DNA from: Calendula officinalis | Lineage: Eukaryota; Streptophyta; Magnoliopsida; Asterales; Asteraceae | Direction of reading: 5' to 3' | Assembly (NCBI GenBank): GCA_963853835.1 | Contig: OY970830.1 | Coordinates: 43,939,466 to 44,003,465 of the forward strand | DNA length: 64,000 nucleotides | Part shown: piece after piece, positions 31,750-44,159 of the stretch | How positions within the stretch are numbered: the stretch's first letter is position 1 | Layout: each line of letters opens with the position of its first letter | The notes under the pieces: generated by a model | Told to the model about the DNA's origin: nothing | Database searches by the model: none | Seen by the model: the letters and a program-made list of their open reading frames with translations, nothing else | Translations under genes and position numbers: made by a program

Positions 31750-34700
31750 GCCTTGAGCCTTGAGCCTAGAGCCTTGAGCTCTGAGCCTTGAGCCTTGACC
31801 CTTGACCCTTAAGCCTTGACCCTTGAGCCTTTTTCCTGAAGCCTTGAGCCTTGAGCCTTGAGCCTTGAGCCTTGAGCCTTGAGCCTTGAGCCTTGAGCCT
31901 TGAGCCTTGAGCCTTGAGCTTTGAGCCTTGAGCCTTGAGCCTTATGCCTTGAGCCTTGAGCCTTGAGCCTTGAGCCTTGAGCCTTGAGGCTTGAGCCTTG
32001 AGCCTTGAACCTTGAGCCTTGAGCCTTGAGCATTGAGCCTTGAGCCTTGAGCCTTGAGCCTTGAGCATTGAGCATTGAGCATTGAGCCTTGAGCCTTGAG
32101 CCTTGAGCCTTTAGCCTTGAGTCTTGATCCTTGGTCCTTGAGCCTTGAGCCTTGTGCCTTGACCCTTGAGCCTTGACCCTTGAGCCTTGACCCTTGAGCC
32201 TTGAGCGATGAGCCTTGAGCCTTGAGCCTTGAGCCTTGAGCCTTGAGCCTTGATCCTTGGTCTTTGAGCCTTGAGCCTTGTGCTTTAAAACTTGAGCCCT
32301 GACCCTTGACCCTTGAGCGTTGAGCCTTGAGCAATGAGCCTTAAGCCTGGAGCCTGGAGCCTTGAGCCTTGAGCCTTGAGCCTTGAGTCTTGAGCCTTGA
32401 GCCTTGAGCCTTGAGCCTTGTTCCTTGAGCCTTGTGCCTTGAGCCTTGAGCCTTGAGCCTTGTGCCTTGAGCCTTGAGCCTTGAGCCCTGAGCCTTGAGC
32501 TCTGAGTCTTTAGCCTTGACCCTTGACCCTTAAGCGTTGACCCTTGAGCCTTTTTTCCTGAAGCCTTGAGCCTTGAGCCTCGAGCCTTGTTCCTTGAGCT
32601 TTGAGCCTTGAGCCTTGAGCCTTGAGCCTTGAGCCTTGAGCCTTGAGCCTTGAGCCTTGAGCCTTGAGCCTTGAGCCTTGAGCCTTGTGCCTTGAGCCTT
32701 GAGCCTTCAGCCTTGTGCCTTGAGCCTTGAGCCTTGAGCCTTGAGCCTTGAGCCTTGAGCCTTGAGCCTTGAGCCTTGAGCCTTGAGCCTTTAGCCTATA
32801 GCATTGTGCCTTGAGCCTTGAGCCTGGAGCCTTGAGCCTTGAGCCTTGAGCCTTGAGCCTTGTGCCTTGAGCCTTGAGCATTGAGCATTGAGCCTAAAGC
32901 CTTGAGCCTTGAGCCTTGACCCTTTAGCCTTGAGCCTTGAGCCTTGATCCTTGTTCCTTGAGCCTTGAGCCTTGAGCCTTGAGCCGTGTGCCTTGAGCCT
33001 TGACCCTGACCCTTGAGCCTTGACCCTTGAGCCTTAAGCGATATGCCTTGAGCCTTGAGCCTTGAGCCTTGAGCCTTGAGCCTTGAGCCTTGAGCCTTGA
33101 GCTTTGAGCCTTGAGCCTTGAGCCTGGAGCCTTGAGCCTTGAGCCTCGAGACTCGAGCCTTGAGCCTTGAGCCATGAGCCTTGAGCCTTGAGCCTTGAGC
33201 CTTTAGCATTGAGCCTTGATCGTTGGTCCTTGAGCCTTGAGCCTTGAGCCTTGAGCCTTGAGCCTTGACCCTTGAGCCTTGAGCCTTGAGACTTGAGCCT
33301 TGTGCCTTGAGCATTGAGCCTTGAGCCTTGAGCCTTAAGCCTTTAGCCTTGAGCCTTGAGCCTAGAGCCTTGAGCTCTGAGCCTTGAGCCTTGACCCTTG
33401 ACCCTTAAGCCTTGACCCTTGAGCCTTTTTCCTGAAGCCTTGAGCCTTGAGCCTTGAGCCTTGAGCCTTGAGCCTTGAGCCTTGAGCCTTGAGCCTTGAG
33501 CCTTGAGCCTTGAGCCTTGAGCCTTGAGCCTTGAGCTTTGAGCCTTGAGCCTTGAGCCTTATGCCTTGAGCCTTGAGCCTTGAGCCTTGAGCCTTGAGCC
33601 TTGAGGCTTGAGCCTTGAGCCTTGAACCTTGAGCCTTGAGCCTTGAGCCTTGAGCCTTGAGCCTTGAGCATTGAGCCTTGAGCCTTGAGCCTTGAGCCTT
33701 GAGCATTGAGCATTGAGCATTGAGCCTTGAGCCTTGAGCCTTGAGCCTTTAGCCTTGAGTCTTGATCCTTGGTCCTTGAGCCTTGAGCCTTGTGCCTTGA
33801 CCCTTGAGCCTTGACCCTTGAGCCTTGACCCTTGAGCCTTGAGCGATGAGCCTTGAGCCTTGAGCCTTGAGCCTTGATCCTTGGTCTTTGAGCCTTGAGC
33901 CTTGTGCTTTAAAACTTGAGCCCTGACCCTTGACCCTTGAGCGTTGAGCCTTGAGCAATGAGCCTTAAGCCTGGAGCCTGGAGCCTTGAGCCTTAAGCCT
34001 TGAGCCTTGAGTCTTGAGCCTTGAGCCTTGAGCCTTGAGCCTTGTTCCTTGAGCCTTGTGCCTTGAGCCTTGAGCCTTGAGCCTTGTGCCTTGAGCCTTG
34101 AGCCTTGAGCCTTGAGCCCTGAGCCTTGAGCTCTGAGTCTTTAGCCTTGACCCTTGACCCTTAAGCGTTGACCCTTGAGCCTTTTTTCCTGAAGCCTTGA
34201 GCCTTGAGCCTCGAGCCTTGTTCCTTGAGCTTTGAGCCTTGAGCCTTGAGCCTTGAGCCTTGAGCCTTGAGCCTTGAGCCTTGAGCCTTGAGCCTTGAGC
34301 CTTGAGCCTTGTGCCTTGAGCCTTGAGCCTTCAGCCTTGTGCCTTGAGCCTTGAGCCTTGAGCCTTGAGCCTTGAGCCTTGAGCCTTGAGCCTTGAGCCT
34401 TGAGCCTTGAGCCTTTAGCCTATAGCATTGTGCCTTGAGCCTTGAGCCTTGAGCCTTGAGCCTTGAGCCTTGAGCCTTGAGCCTTGAGCCTTGTGCCTTG
34501 AGCCTTGAGCATTGAGCATTGAGCCTAAAGCCTTGAGCCTTGAGCCTTGACCCTTTAGCCTTGAGCCTTGAGCCTTGATCCTTGTTCCTTGAGCCTTGAG
34601 CCTTGAGCCTTGAGCCGTGTGCCTTGAGCCTTGACCCTGACCCTTGAGCCTTGACCCTTGAGCCTTAAGCGATATGCCTTGAGCCTTGAGCCTTGAGCCT

Positions 34701-34980
34701 TGAGCCTTGAGCCTTGAGCCTTGAGCCTTGAGCCTTGAGCCTCGAGACTCGAGCCTTGAGCCTTGAGCCATGAGCCTTGAGCCTTGAGCCTTGAGCCTTT
34801 AGCATTGAGCCTTGATCGTTGGTCCTTGAGCCTTGAGCCTTGAGCCTTGAGCCCTGACCCTTGAGCCTTGAGCTTTGACCATTGTGCCTTGATCCTTGAG
34901 CATCGAGCATTAAGCCTAGAGCCTTGAGCCTTGAGCCTTGAGCCATGACCCTTGAGCCTTGAGCTTTGACCATTGTGCCT
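31750..34980. repeat. ~1.6-kb tandem duplication within the satellite
   Basis: Copy 1 is about 31750-33360 and copy 2 about 33361-34980. Landmarks: CTTTTTCCTGAAG 31829 to 33425 (1596), TGCTTTAAAACTTG 32281 to 33905 (1624), GATATGCC 33040 to 34671 (1631), ACTCGAGCC 33151 to 34747 (1596). The rare variants GATATGCC and TGCTTTAAAAC are private to this pair, which supports recent duplication. Confidence 0.8.
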
Positions 34981-36099
34981 AGATCCTTGAGCATCGAGCA
35001 TTAAGCCTAGAGCCTTGAGCCTTAAGCCTTGAGCCTGTAGCCTTGAGCCTTGATCCTTGGTCCTTGAGCCTTGAGCCTTGTTCCTTGAACCTTGAGCCCT
35101 GACCCTTGAGCCCTGATCCTTGAGCCTTAAGCCTGAAGCCTTGAGCCTTGAGCCTTGAGCCTTGAGCCTTGAGCCTTAAGCATTGAGCCTTGAGCCTTGA
35201 GCCTTGAGCCTTGAGCCTTGAGCCTTGAGCCTTGAGCCTTGAGCCTTGAGCATTGAGCCTAGAGCCTTGAGCCTTGAGCCTTTAGCATTGAGCCTTGATC
35301 CTTAGTTCTTGAGCCTTGAGCCTTGAGCCTTGAGCCTTGAGCCTTGAGCCTTGAGCCTTGATCCTTGAGCATTGAGCCTAGAGCCTTGAGGCTTGAGCCT
35401 TTAGCCTTGAGCCTTGAGCCTTGATCCTTGGTCCTTGAGCCGTGAGCCTTAAAACTTGAGCCCTGACGCTTGACCCTTGAGCGTTGAGCCTTGAGCGATG
35501 AGCCTTGAGCCCTGAGCCTTGAGCTCTGACCTTAAGCCTTGACCATTGAGCCTTTTTCCTGAAGCCTTGAGCCTTGAGCCTCAAGCCTTGTTACTTGAAC
35601 CTTGAGCCTTGAGCCTTGAGCCTTGAGCCTTGAGCCTTGAGCCTTGAGCCTTGAGCCTTGAGCCTTGTGCCTTGAGCCTTGAGCTTTCAGCCTTGTGCCT
35701 TGAGCCTTGAGCCTTGAGACTTGAGCCTTGAGCCTTGAGCCTTGAGCCTTGAGCCTTGAGCCTTGAGCCTTTAGCCTTTAGCATTGTGCCTTGAGCCTTG
35801 AGCCTGGAGCCTTGAGCCTTGAGCCTTGAGCCTTGAGCCTTGTGCCTTGAGCCTTGAGCATTGAGCATTGAGCCTAAAGCCTTGAGCCTTGAGCCTTTAC
35901 CCTTTAGCCTTGAGCCTTGAGCCTTGATCCTTGTTCCTTGAGCCTTGAGCCTTGAGCCTTGAGCCTTGTGCCTTGAGCCTTGACCCTGACCCTTGAGCCT
36001 TGACCCTTGAGCCTTAAGCGATGAGCCTTGAGCCTTGAGCCTTGAGCCTTGAGCCTTGAGCCTTGAGCCTTGAGCCTTGAGCCTTGAGCCTTTAGCATT

Positions 36100-38950
36100 G
36101 AGCCTTGATCGTTGGTCCTTGAGCCTTGAGCCTTGAGCCTTGAGCCCTGACCCTTGAGCCTTGAGCTTTGACCCTTGTGCCTTGAGCCTTGAGCATCGAT
36201 CATTGAGCCTTGAGCCTTAAGCCTTGAGCCTGTAGCCTTGAGCCTTGATCCTTGGTCCTTGAGCCTTGAGCCTTGTTCCTTGAACCTTGAGCCCTGACCC
36301 TTGAGCCCTGATCCTTGAGCCTTGAGCCTTGAGCCCTGAGCCTTGAGCCCTGAGCCTTGAGCCTTGAGCCTTGAGCCTTAAGCATTGAGCCTTGAGGCTT
36401 GAGCCTTGAGCCTTGAGCCTTGAGCCTTGAGCCTTGAGCCTTGAGCCTTGAGCCTTGAGCCTTGAGCATTGAGCCTAGAGCCTTGAGCCTTGAGCCTTTA
36501 GCATTGAGCCTTGATCCTTGGTCCTTGAGCCTTGAGCCTTGAGCGTTGAGCCTTGAGCGATGAGCCTTGAGCCCTGAGCCTTGAGCTCTGACCTTAAGCC
36601 TTGAACCTTGAGCCTTTTTCCTGAAGCCTTGAGCCTTGAGCCTCGAGCCTTGTTACTTGAACCTTGAGCCTTGAGCCTTGAGCCTTGAGCCTTGAGCCTT
36701 GAGCCTTGAGCCTTGAGCCTTGAGCCTTGAGCCTTGTGCCTTGAGCCTTGAGCTTTCAGCCTTGTGCCTTGAGCCTTGAGCCTTGAGCCTTGAGCCTTGA
36801 GCCTTGAGCCTTGAGCCTTGAGCCTTGAGCCTTGAGCCTTTAGCCTTTAGCATTGTGCCTTGAGCCTTGAGCCTGGAGCCTTGAGCCTTGAGCCTTGAGC
36901 CTTGAGCCTTGTGCCTTGAGCCTTGAGCATTGAGCATTGAGCCTAAAGCCTTGAGCCTTGAGCCTTTACCCTTTAGCCTTGAGCCTTGAGCCTTGATCCT
37001 TGTTCCTTGAGCCTTGAGCCTTGAGCCTTGAGCCTTGTGCCTTGAGCCTTGACCCTGACCCTTGAGCCTTGACCCTTGAGCCTTAAGCGATGAGCCTTGA
37101 GCCTTGAGCCTTGAGCCTTGAGCCTTGAGCCTTGAGCCTTGAGCCTTTAGCATTGAGCCTTGATCGTTGGTCCTTGAGCCTTGAGCCTTGAGCCTTGAGC
37201 CCTGACCCTTGAGCCTTGAGCTTTGACCCTTGTGCCTTGAGCCTTGAGCATCGATCATTGAGCCTTGAGTCTTAAGCCTTGAGCCTGTAGCCTTGAGCCT
37301 TGATCCTTGGTCCTTGAGCCTTGAGCCTTGTTCCTTGAACCTTGAGCCCTGACCCTTGAGCCCTGATCCTTGAGCCTTGAGCCTGAAGCCTTGAGCCTTG
37401 AGTCCTGAGCCTTGAGCCCTGAGCCCTGAGCCTTGAGCCTTGAGCCTTAAGCATTGAGCCTTGAGCCTTGAGCCTTGAGCCTTGAGCCTTGAGCCTTGAG
37501 CCTTGAGCCTTGAGCCTTGAGCCTTGAGCATTGAGCCTAGAGCCTTGAGCCTTGAGCCTTTAGCATTGAGCCTTGATCCTTGGTCCTTGAGCCTTGAGCC
37601 TTGAGCCTTGAGCCTTGATCCTTGGTCCTTGAGCCTTGAGCCTTGTTCCTTGAACCTTGAGCCCTGACCCTTGAGCCCTGATCCTTGAGCCTTGAGCCTT
37701 GAGCCCTGAGCCTTGAGCCCTGAGCCTTGAGCCTTGAGCCTTGAGCCTTAAGCATTGAGCCTTGAGGCTTGAGCCTTGAGCCTTGAGCCTTGAGCCTTGA
37801 GCCTTGAGCCTTGAGCCTTGAGCCTTGAGCCTTGAGCATTGAGCCTAGAGCCTTGAGCCTTGAGCCTTTAGCATTGAGCCTTGATCCTTGGTCCTTGAGC
37901 CTTGAGCCTTGAGCGTTGAGCCTTGAGCGATGAGCCTTGAGCCCTGAGCCTTGAGCTCTGACCTTAAGCCTTGACCCTTGAGCCTTTTTCCTGAAGCCTT
38001 GAGCCTTGAGCCTCGAGCCTTGTTACTTGAACCTTGAGCCTTGAGCCTTGAGCCTTGAGCCTTGAGCCTTGAGCCTTGAGCCTTGAGCCTTGAGCCTTGA
38101 GCCTTGTGCCTTGAGCCTTGAGCTTTCAGCCTTGTGCCTTGAGCCTTGAGCCTTGAGCCTTGAGCCTTGAGCCTTGAGCCTTGAGCCTTGAGCCTTGAGC
38201 CTTGAGCCTTTAGCCTTTAGCATTGTGCCTTGAGCCTTGAGCCTGGAGCCTTGAGCCTTGAGCCTTGAGCCTTGAGCCTTGAGCCTTGTGCCTTGAGCCT
38301 TGAGCATTGAGCATTGAGCCTAAAGCCTTGAGCCTTGAGCCTTTACCCTTTAGCCTTGAGCCTTGAGCCTTGATCCTTGTTCCTTGAGCCTTGAGCCTTG
38401 AGCCTTGAGCCTTGTGCCTTGAGCCTTGACCCTGACCCTTGAGCCTTGACCCTTGAGCCTTAAGCGATGAGCCTTGAGCCTTGAGCCTTGAGCCTTGAGC
38501 CTTGAGCCTTGAGCCTTGAGCCTTTAGCATTGAGCCTTGATCGTTGGTCCTTGAGCCTTGAGCCTTGAGCCTTGAGCCCTGACCCTTGAGCCTTGAGCTT
38601 TGACCCTTGTGCCTTGAGCCTTGAGCATCGATCATTGAGCCTTGAGTCTTAAGCCTTGAGCCTGTAGCCTTGAGCCTTGATCCTTGGTCCTTGAGCCTTG
38701 AGCCTTGTTCCTTGAACCTTGAGCCCTGACCCTTGAGCCCTGATCCTTGAGCCTTGAGCCTGAAGCCTTGAGCCTTGAGTCCTGAGCCTTGAGCCCTGAG
38801 CCCTGAGCCTTGAGCCTTGAGCCTTAAGCATTGAGCCTTGAGCCTTGAGCCTTGAGCCTTGAGCCTTGAGCCTTGAGCCTTGAGCCTTGAGCCTTGAGCC
38901 TTGAGCATTGAGCCTAGAGCCTTGAGCCTTGAGCCTTTAGCATTGAGCCT
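36100..38950. repeat. ~1.38-kb near-identical tandem duplication
   Basis: Landmarks shift by 1370-1377 bp: TAAAGCC 36944 to 38321, and open-frame ends 37531 to 38908, 37454 to 38831 and 36469 to 37839. Rare strings such as GAGCATCGATCATTGAGCC, GAGTCCTGAGCC and GAGCTTTCAGCC occur at matching places. The copies look almost base-identical, making this probably one of the youngest events in the array. Confidence 0.8.
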
Positions 38951-40399
38951 TGATCCTTGGTCCTTGAGCCTTGAGCCTTGAGCCTTGAGCCTTGAGCCTT
39001 GAGCCTTAAAACTTGAGCCCTGACGCTTGACCCTTGAGCGTTGAGCCTTGAGCGATGAGCCTTAAGCCTGGAGCCTGGAGCCTTGAGTCTTGAGCCTTGA
39101 GCCTTGAGCCTTGAGCCTTGAGCCTTGAGCCTTGTGCCTTGAGCCTTGAGCCTTGAGCCTTGAGCCCTGAGCCTTGAGCTCTGACCTTAACCCTTGACCC
39201 TTGAGCCTTTTTCCTGAAGCCTTGAGCCTTGAGCCTCGAGCCTTGTTACTTGAACCTTGAGCCTTGAGCCTTGAGCCTTGAGCCTTGAGCCTTGAGCCTT
39301 GAGCCTTGAGCCTTGAGCCTTGAGCCTTGTGCCTTGAGCCTTGAGCATTGAGCATTGAGCCTAAAGCCTTGAGCCTTGAGCCTTAACCCTTTAGCCTTGA
39401 GCCTTGAGCCTTGATCCTTGTTCCTTGAGCCTTGAGCCATGAACCTTGAGCCTTGTGCCTTGAGCCTTGACCCTGACCCTTGAGCCTTGACCCTTGAGCC
39501 TTAAACGATGAGTCTTGAGCCTTGAGCCTTGATCCTTGAGCCTTGAGCCTTGAGCCTTGAGCCTTGAGCCTTGAGCCTCGAGCCTTGAGCCTTGAGCCTT
39601 GAGCCATGAGCCTTGAGCCTTGAGCCTTGAGCCTTGAGCCTTTAGCATTGAGCCTTGATCGTTGGTCCTTGAGCCTTGAGCCTTGATCCTTGAGTCCTGA
39701 CCCTTGAGCCTTGAGCTTTGACCCTTGTGCCTTGAGCCTTGAGCATCGAGCATTGAGCCTTGAGCCTTAAGCCTTGAGCCTGTAGCCTGTAGCCTTGAGC
39801 CTTGATCCTTGGTCCTTGAGCCTTGAGCCTTGTTCCTTGAACCTTGAGCCCTGACCCTTGAGCCCTAATCCTTGAGCCTTGAGCCTGAAGCCTTGAGCCT
39901 TGAGCCCTGAGCCTTGAGCCTTGAGCCTTGAGCCTTAAGCATTGAGCCTAGAGCCTTGAGGCTTGAGCCTTTAGCCTTGAGCCTTGAGCCTTGATCCTTG
40001 GTCCTTGAGCCTTGAGCCTTGAGCCTTGTGCCTTGAGCCTTGAGCATTGAGCATTGAGCCTAAAGCCTTGAGCCTTGAGCCTTGACCCTTTAGCCTTGAG
40101 CCTTGAGCCTTGATCCTTGTTCCTTGAGCCTTGAGCCTTGAGCCTTGAGCCTTGTGACTTGAGCCTTGACCCCTGACCCTTGAGCCTTGACCTTTGAGCC
40201 TTAAGCGATGAGCCTTGAGCCTTGAGCCTTGAGCCTTGAGCCTTGAGCCTTGAGCCTTGAGACTTGAGCCTTGACCCTTGAGCCTTGAGCCTTGAGCCTT
40301 GAGCCTAGAGCCTCGAGCCTTGAACCTTGAGCCGTGAGCCTTGAGCCTTGAGCCTTGAGCCTTTAGCATTGAGCCTTGATCGTTGGTCCTTGAGCCTTG

Positions 40400-42520
40400 A
40401 GCCTTGAGCCTTGAGCCTTGAGCCTTGAGCCCTGACCCTTGAGCCTTGAGTTTTGACCCTTGTGCCTTGAGCCTTGAGCATCGAGCATTGAGCCTAGAGC
40501 CTTGAGCCTTAAGCCTTGAGCCTGTAGCCTTGAGCCTTGTTCCTTGAACCTTGAGCCCTGACCCTTGAGCCCTGATCCTTGAGCCTTGAGTCTTTAGCCT
40601 TGAGCCTGGAGCCTTGAGCCTTGAGCCTTGAGCCTCGAGCCTTGTGCCTTGAGCCTTGAGCCTTAAGCATTGAGCCTTGAGCCTTGAGCCTTGAGCCTTG
40701 AGCGTTGAGCATTGAGCCTAGAGCCTTGAGCCTTGAGCCTTTAGCATTGAGCCTTGATCCTTGGTTCTTGAGCCTTGAGCCTTGAGCCTTGAGCCTTGAG
40801 CCTTGAGCATTGAGCCTAGAGCCTTGAGGCTTGATACTTTAGCCTTGAGCCTTGAGCCTTGATCCTTCGTCCTTGAGCCTTGAGCCTTGAGCCTTGTGCC
40901 TTAAAACTTAAGCCCTGACCCTTGACCCTTGAGCATTGAGCCTTGAGCGATGAGCCTTAAGCCTGGAGCCTGGAGCCTTGAGCCTTGAGCCTTGAGCCTT
41001 GTGCCTTGAGCCTTGAGCCTTGAGCATTGAGCCTTGCGCGTTTAGCCTTGAGCCTTGAGGCTTTGGCCTTGAGCCTTGAGCCTTGAGCCTTGAGCTCTGA
41101 GCCTTGAGCTCTGCGCCTTGAGCCTTGACCCTTGACCCTTAAGCCTTGACCCTTGAGCCTTTTTCCTGAAGCCTTGAGCCTTGAGCCTTGAGCCTAGAGC
41201 CTTGAGCCTTGAGCCTTGAGCCTTGAGCCTTGAGCCTTGAGCCTTGAGCCTTGTGCCTTGAGCCTTGAGCCTTGAGCCTTGAGCCTTGAGCCTTGAGCAT
41301 TGAGCCTTGAGCCTTGAGCCTTGAGCCTTGAGCCTTGAGCCTTGAGCCTTGAGCCTTGAGACTTGAGCCTTGACCCTTGAGCCTTGAGCCTTGAGCCTTG
41401 AGCCTTGAGCCTTGAGCCTCGAGCCTTGAACCTTGAGCCGTGAGCCTTGAGCCTTGAGCCTTGAGCCTTTAGCATTGAGCCTTGATCGTTGGTCCTTGAG
41501 CCTTGAGCCTTGAGCCTTGAGCCTTGAGCCCTGACCCTTGAGCCTTGAGTTTTGACCCTTGTGCCTTGAGCCTTGAGCATCGAGCATTGAGCCTAGAGCC
41601 TTGAGCCTTAAGCCTTGAGCCTGTAGCCTTGAGCCTTGTTCCTTGAACCTTGAGCCCTGACCCTTGAGCCCTGATCCTTGAGCCTTGAGTCTTTAGCCTT
41701 GAGCCTGGAGCCTTGAGCCTTGAGCCTTGAGCCTTGAGCCTCGAGCCTTGTGCCTTGAGCCTTGAGCCTTAAGCATTGAGCCTTGAGCCTTGAGCCTTGA
41801 GCCTTGAGCGTTGAGCATTGAGCCTAGAGCCTTGAGCCTTGAGCCTTTAGCATTGAGCCTTGAGCCTTGAGCCTTGAGCCTTGAGCCTTGAGCATTGAGC
41901 CTAGAGCCTTGAGGCTTGATACTTTAGCCTTGAGCCTTGAGCCTTGAGCCTTGAGCCTTGAGCCTTGTGCCTTAAAACTTAAGCCCTGACCCTTGACCCT
42001 TGAGCATTGAGCCTTGAGCGATGAGCCTTAAGCCTGGAGCCTGGAGCCTTGAGCCTTGAGCCTTGAGCCTTGTGCCTTGAGCCTTGAGCCTTGAGCATTG
42101 AGCCTTGCGCGTTTAGCCTTGAGCCTTGAGGCTTTGGCCTTGAGCCTTGAGCCTTGAGCCTTGAGCTCTGAGCCTTGAGCTCTGCGCCTTGAGCCTTGAC
42201 CCTTGACCCTTAAGCCTTGACCCTTGAGCCTTTTTCCTGAAGCCTTGAGCCTTGAGCCTTGAGCCTAGAGCCTTGAGCCTTGAGCCTTGAGCCTTGAGCC
42301 TTGAGCCTTGAGCCTTGAGCCTTGTGCCTTGAGCCTTGAGCCTTGAGCCTTGAGCCTTGAGCCTTGAGCATTGAGCCTTGAGCCTTGAGCCTTGTGCCTT
42401 GAGCCTTGAGCCTTGAGCCTTGAGCCTTGAGCCTTGAGCCTTGAGCCTTGAGCCTTGAGCATTGAGCCTAGAGCCTTGAGCCTTGAGCCTTGAGCATTGA
42501 GCATTGAGCCTAGAGCCTTG
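40400..42520. repeat. ~1.08-kb tandem duplication
   Basis: Rare strings recur at 1073-1085 bp: GCGCGTTTAGCC near 41037 and 42110, GGCTTGATACTTTAGCC near 40828 and 41913, and TAAAACTTAAGCCC near 40900 and 41970. GAGTTTTGACCC (near 40450 and 41550) extends the match to the left. Confidence 0.75.
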
Positions 42521-43411
42521 AGCCTTGAGCCTTTAGCCTTGAGCCATGATCCTTAGTCCTTGAGCCTTGAGCCTTGTGCCTTGACCCTTGAGCCCTGACC
42601 CTTGAGCCTTGACCCTTGAGCCTTGAGCGATGAGCCTTGGGCCTTGAGGCTTGAGCCTTTAGCCTTTAGCCTTTAGTCTTGAGCCTTGATCCTTGGTCTT
42701 TGAGCCTTGAGCCTTGTGCCTTAAAACTTGAACCCTGACCCTTGACCCTTGAGCGTTGAGCCTTGAGCGATGAGCCTTAAGCATGGAGCCTGGAGCCTTG
42801 AGCCTTGAGCCTTGAGCCTTGAGCCTTGAGCCTTGAGCCTTGAGCCTTGAGCCTTGAGCCTTGAGCCTTGAGCCTGGAGCCTCGAGCCTTGTGCCTTGAG
42901 CCTTGAGCCTTAAGCCTTGTGCCTTGAGCCTTGAGCCTTGAGCCTTGAGCCTTGAGCCTTGAGCATTGAGCATTGAGCCTAGAGCCTTGAGCCTTGAGCC
43001 TTTAGCATTGAGCCTTGATCCTTGGTTCTTGAGCCTTGAGCCTTGAGCCTTGAGCATTGAGCCTAGAGCCTTGAGGCTTGAGCCTTTAGCCTGGAGCCTG
43101 GAGCCTTGAGCCTTGAGCCTTGAGCCTTGAGCCTCGAGCCTTGTGCCTTGAGCCTTGAGCATTGAGCCTTGCGTGTTTAGCCTTGAGCCTTGAGCCTTGA
43201 GCCTTTGGCCTTGAGCCTTGAGCCTTGAGCTCTGAGCCTTGAGCTCTGCGCCTTGAGCCTTGACCCTTGACCCTTAAGCCTTGACCCTTGAGCCTTTTTC
43301 CTGAAGCCTTGAGCCTTGAGCCTTGAGCCTTGAGCCTTGAGCCTTGAGCCTTGAGCCTTGAGCCTTAAGCCTTGAGCCTTGAGCTTTGAGCCTTGAGCCT
43401 TGAGCCTTGAG

Positions 43412-43416
43412 CCTTG
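43412..43416. repeat. Copia target-site duplication, left
   Basis: CCTTG directly before the 5' LTR; the same five bases directly follow the 3' LTR at 51480-51484. Five bases is the usual Copia duplication length. Removing the element and one CCTTG restores GAGCCTTGTGCCTTGAGCC, a common variant pair in this array. Confidence 0.93.
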
Positions 43417-44144
43417 TGTTGGAATGTGCTTCACGCGTATAACATATAGTTATATGGCTAGTTGTTTGTGAGCCTAAAGGGTCACACACTTATACACCAA
43501 ACATCATTAAATATATGTAATATAATTAGTGTAATTATATTATTTATATAAGTTAACCAAGTAAAGTTTTGTGTTAATTTGTTAAGTATGAAACTTAGTT
43601 GGTATGTCAAAAAGGAGAACTAAGAAGTAAGTGACCTAAGTGCAAATATGAATTAGGAAACATGGGAGAATTAGGCATGTTAATTAAAACCCCTAATTCC
43701 CCCATATGACCATATTGATTCAGCCGTTTAAACAAATCAAAAGAGAATAAAAAGGATTTTTGCTTTGGGGGTTGGGGAATATATACGCACAAAACACAAT
43801 CACAAAGTATAAGTCCTCCTCTTTTGCTTCTGTTTTGACGTGAACATTTTAAGGCACTTTGGTTCTTGTTTCTTCCTTGTTTGGCTCTTGACTAGCATCA
43901 ATTGGTGTTCAAGAAGGTGTAGTGTGGATTTCTTTTAGAGGTATTCTTGTTGAATACTTGGTTTCAATCCATCACCAACTCCATCCGATTTCATAATAAT
44001 CAAAGGCAACTAGGGTATGAATTCTTATGCCATTCTCTTTGATTTTCTTTTAGTTTAATTGTATGATTGATATCAAGATCCGTTCATGGTGATTAAATCT
44101 TTCCGCTGCGTTTTGGTTCTTGTTTTAACCGAAAATCACCATTA
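43417..44144 (+). repeat. 5' LTR
   Basis: 728 bp, starting TGTTGGAATG and ending ATCACCATTA. The 3' LTR has exactly the same length. Ends are set by the CCTTG duplication and by the last base shared with the 3' LTR. The 3' end is TA instead of the usual CA; the terminal inverted similarity is TGTTGG against CCATTA. A TATA-like TATATA lies at 43780-43785, a reasonable U3 promoter position. Confidence 0.95.
43780..43785 (+). promoter_or_regulatory. Candidate TATA box of the LTR promoter
   Basis: GGAATATATACGC sits 363 bp into the LTR, at the same place in the 3' LTR (51115-51120). It is followed after ~30 bp by an A/C-rich stretch suited to transcription start. Several other AT-rich strings exist in this LTR, so the assignment is tentative. 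Confidence 0.45.
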
Positions 44145-44145
44145 G

Positions 44146-44159
44146 TGGTATCACGAGTC
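44146..44159 (+). other. Primer binding site, tRNA-iMet type
   Basis: One base after the 5' LTR the sequence reads TGGTATCACGAGTC. The first eight bases match the complement of the plant initiator-tRNA 3' end (TGGTATCAGAGC); the rest fits if one extra C is allowed. Initiator methionine tRNA is the usual primer for plant Copia elements. Confidence 0.85.

Larger units (their letters stand above)
5288..43416. repeat. TTGAGCC heptanucleotide satellite, left arm (38.1 kb)
   Basis: Unbroken tandem TTGAGCC (minus strand GGCTCAA). Consensus units are mixed with recurrent point variants: GAGCATT, GAGCGTT, GAGCGAT, TTGACCC, TTTAGCC, TTGTGCC, GAGCTCTGAGCC, CCTAGAGCC, CCTGGAGCC, TTGAGACTTGAGCC. A few longer off-register landmarks also recur (TTTTTCCTGAAG, TTAAAACTTGAGCC, GATCGTTGGTCC, GATCCTTGGTCC). 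Most variants are substitutions that keep the 7-bp phase. The variants recur in blocks, giving higher-order repeats listed separately. The array is ~57% GC against AT-rich flanks. No transcription unit or regulatory element is recognisable inside. The left end is at ~5288; the right end is the Copia insertion point. Confidence 0.97.

Noticed and set aside
43274..43489. Minus-strand frame joining LTR sequence to heptad repeats
   Set aside because: It only spans the insertion junction by chance; no start context or conservation supports a fusion gene.
43607..43792. 61-codon minus-strand frame in the LTR (and its twin at 50942-51127)
   Set aside because: Present in both LTRs only because they are repeats; antisense to the promoter region and without a recognisable domain.
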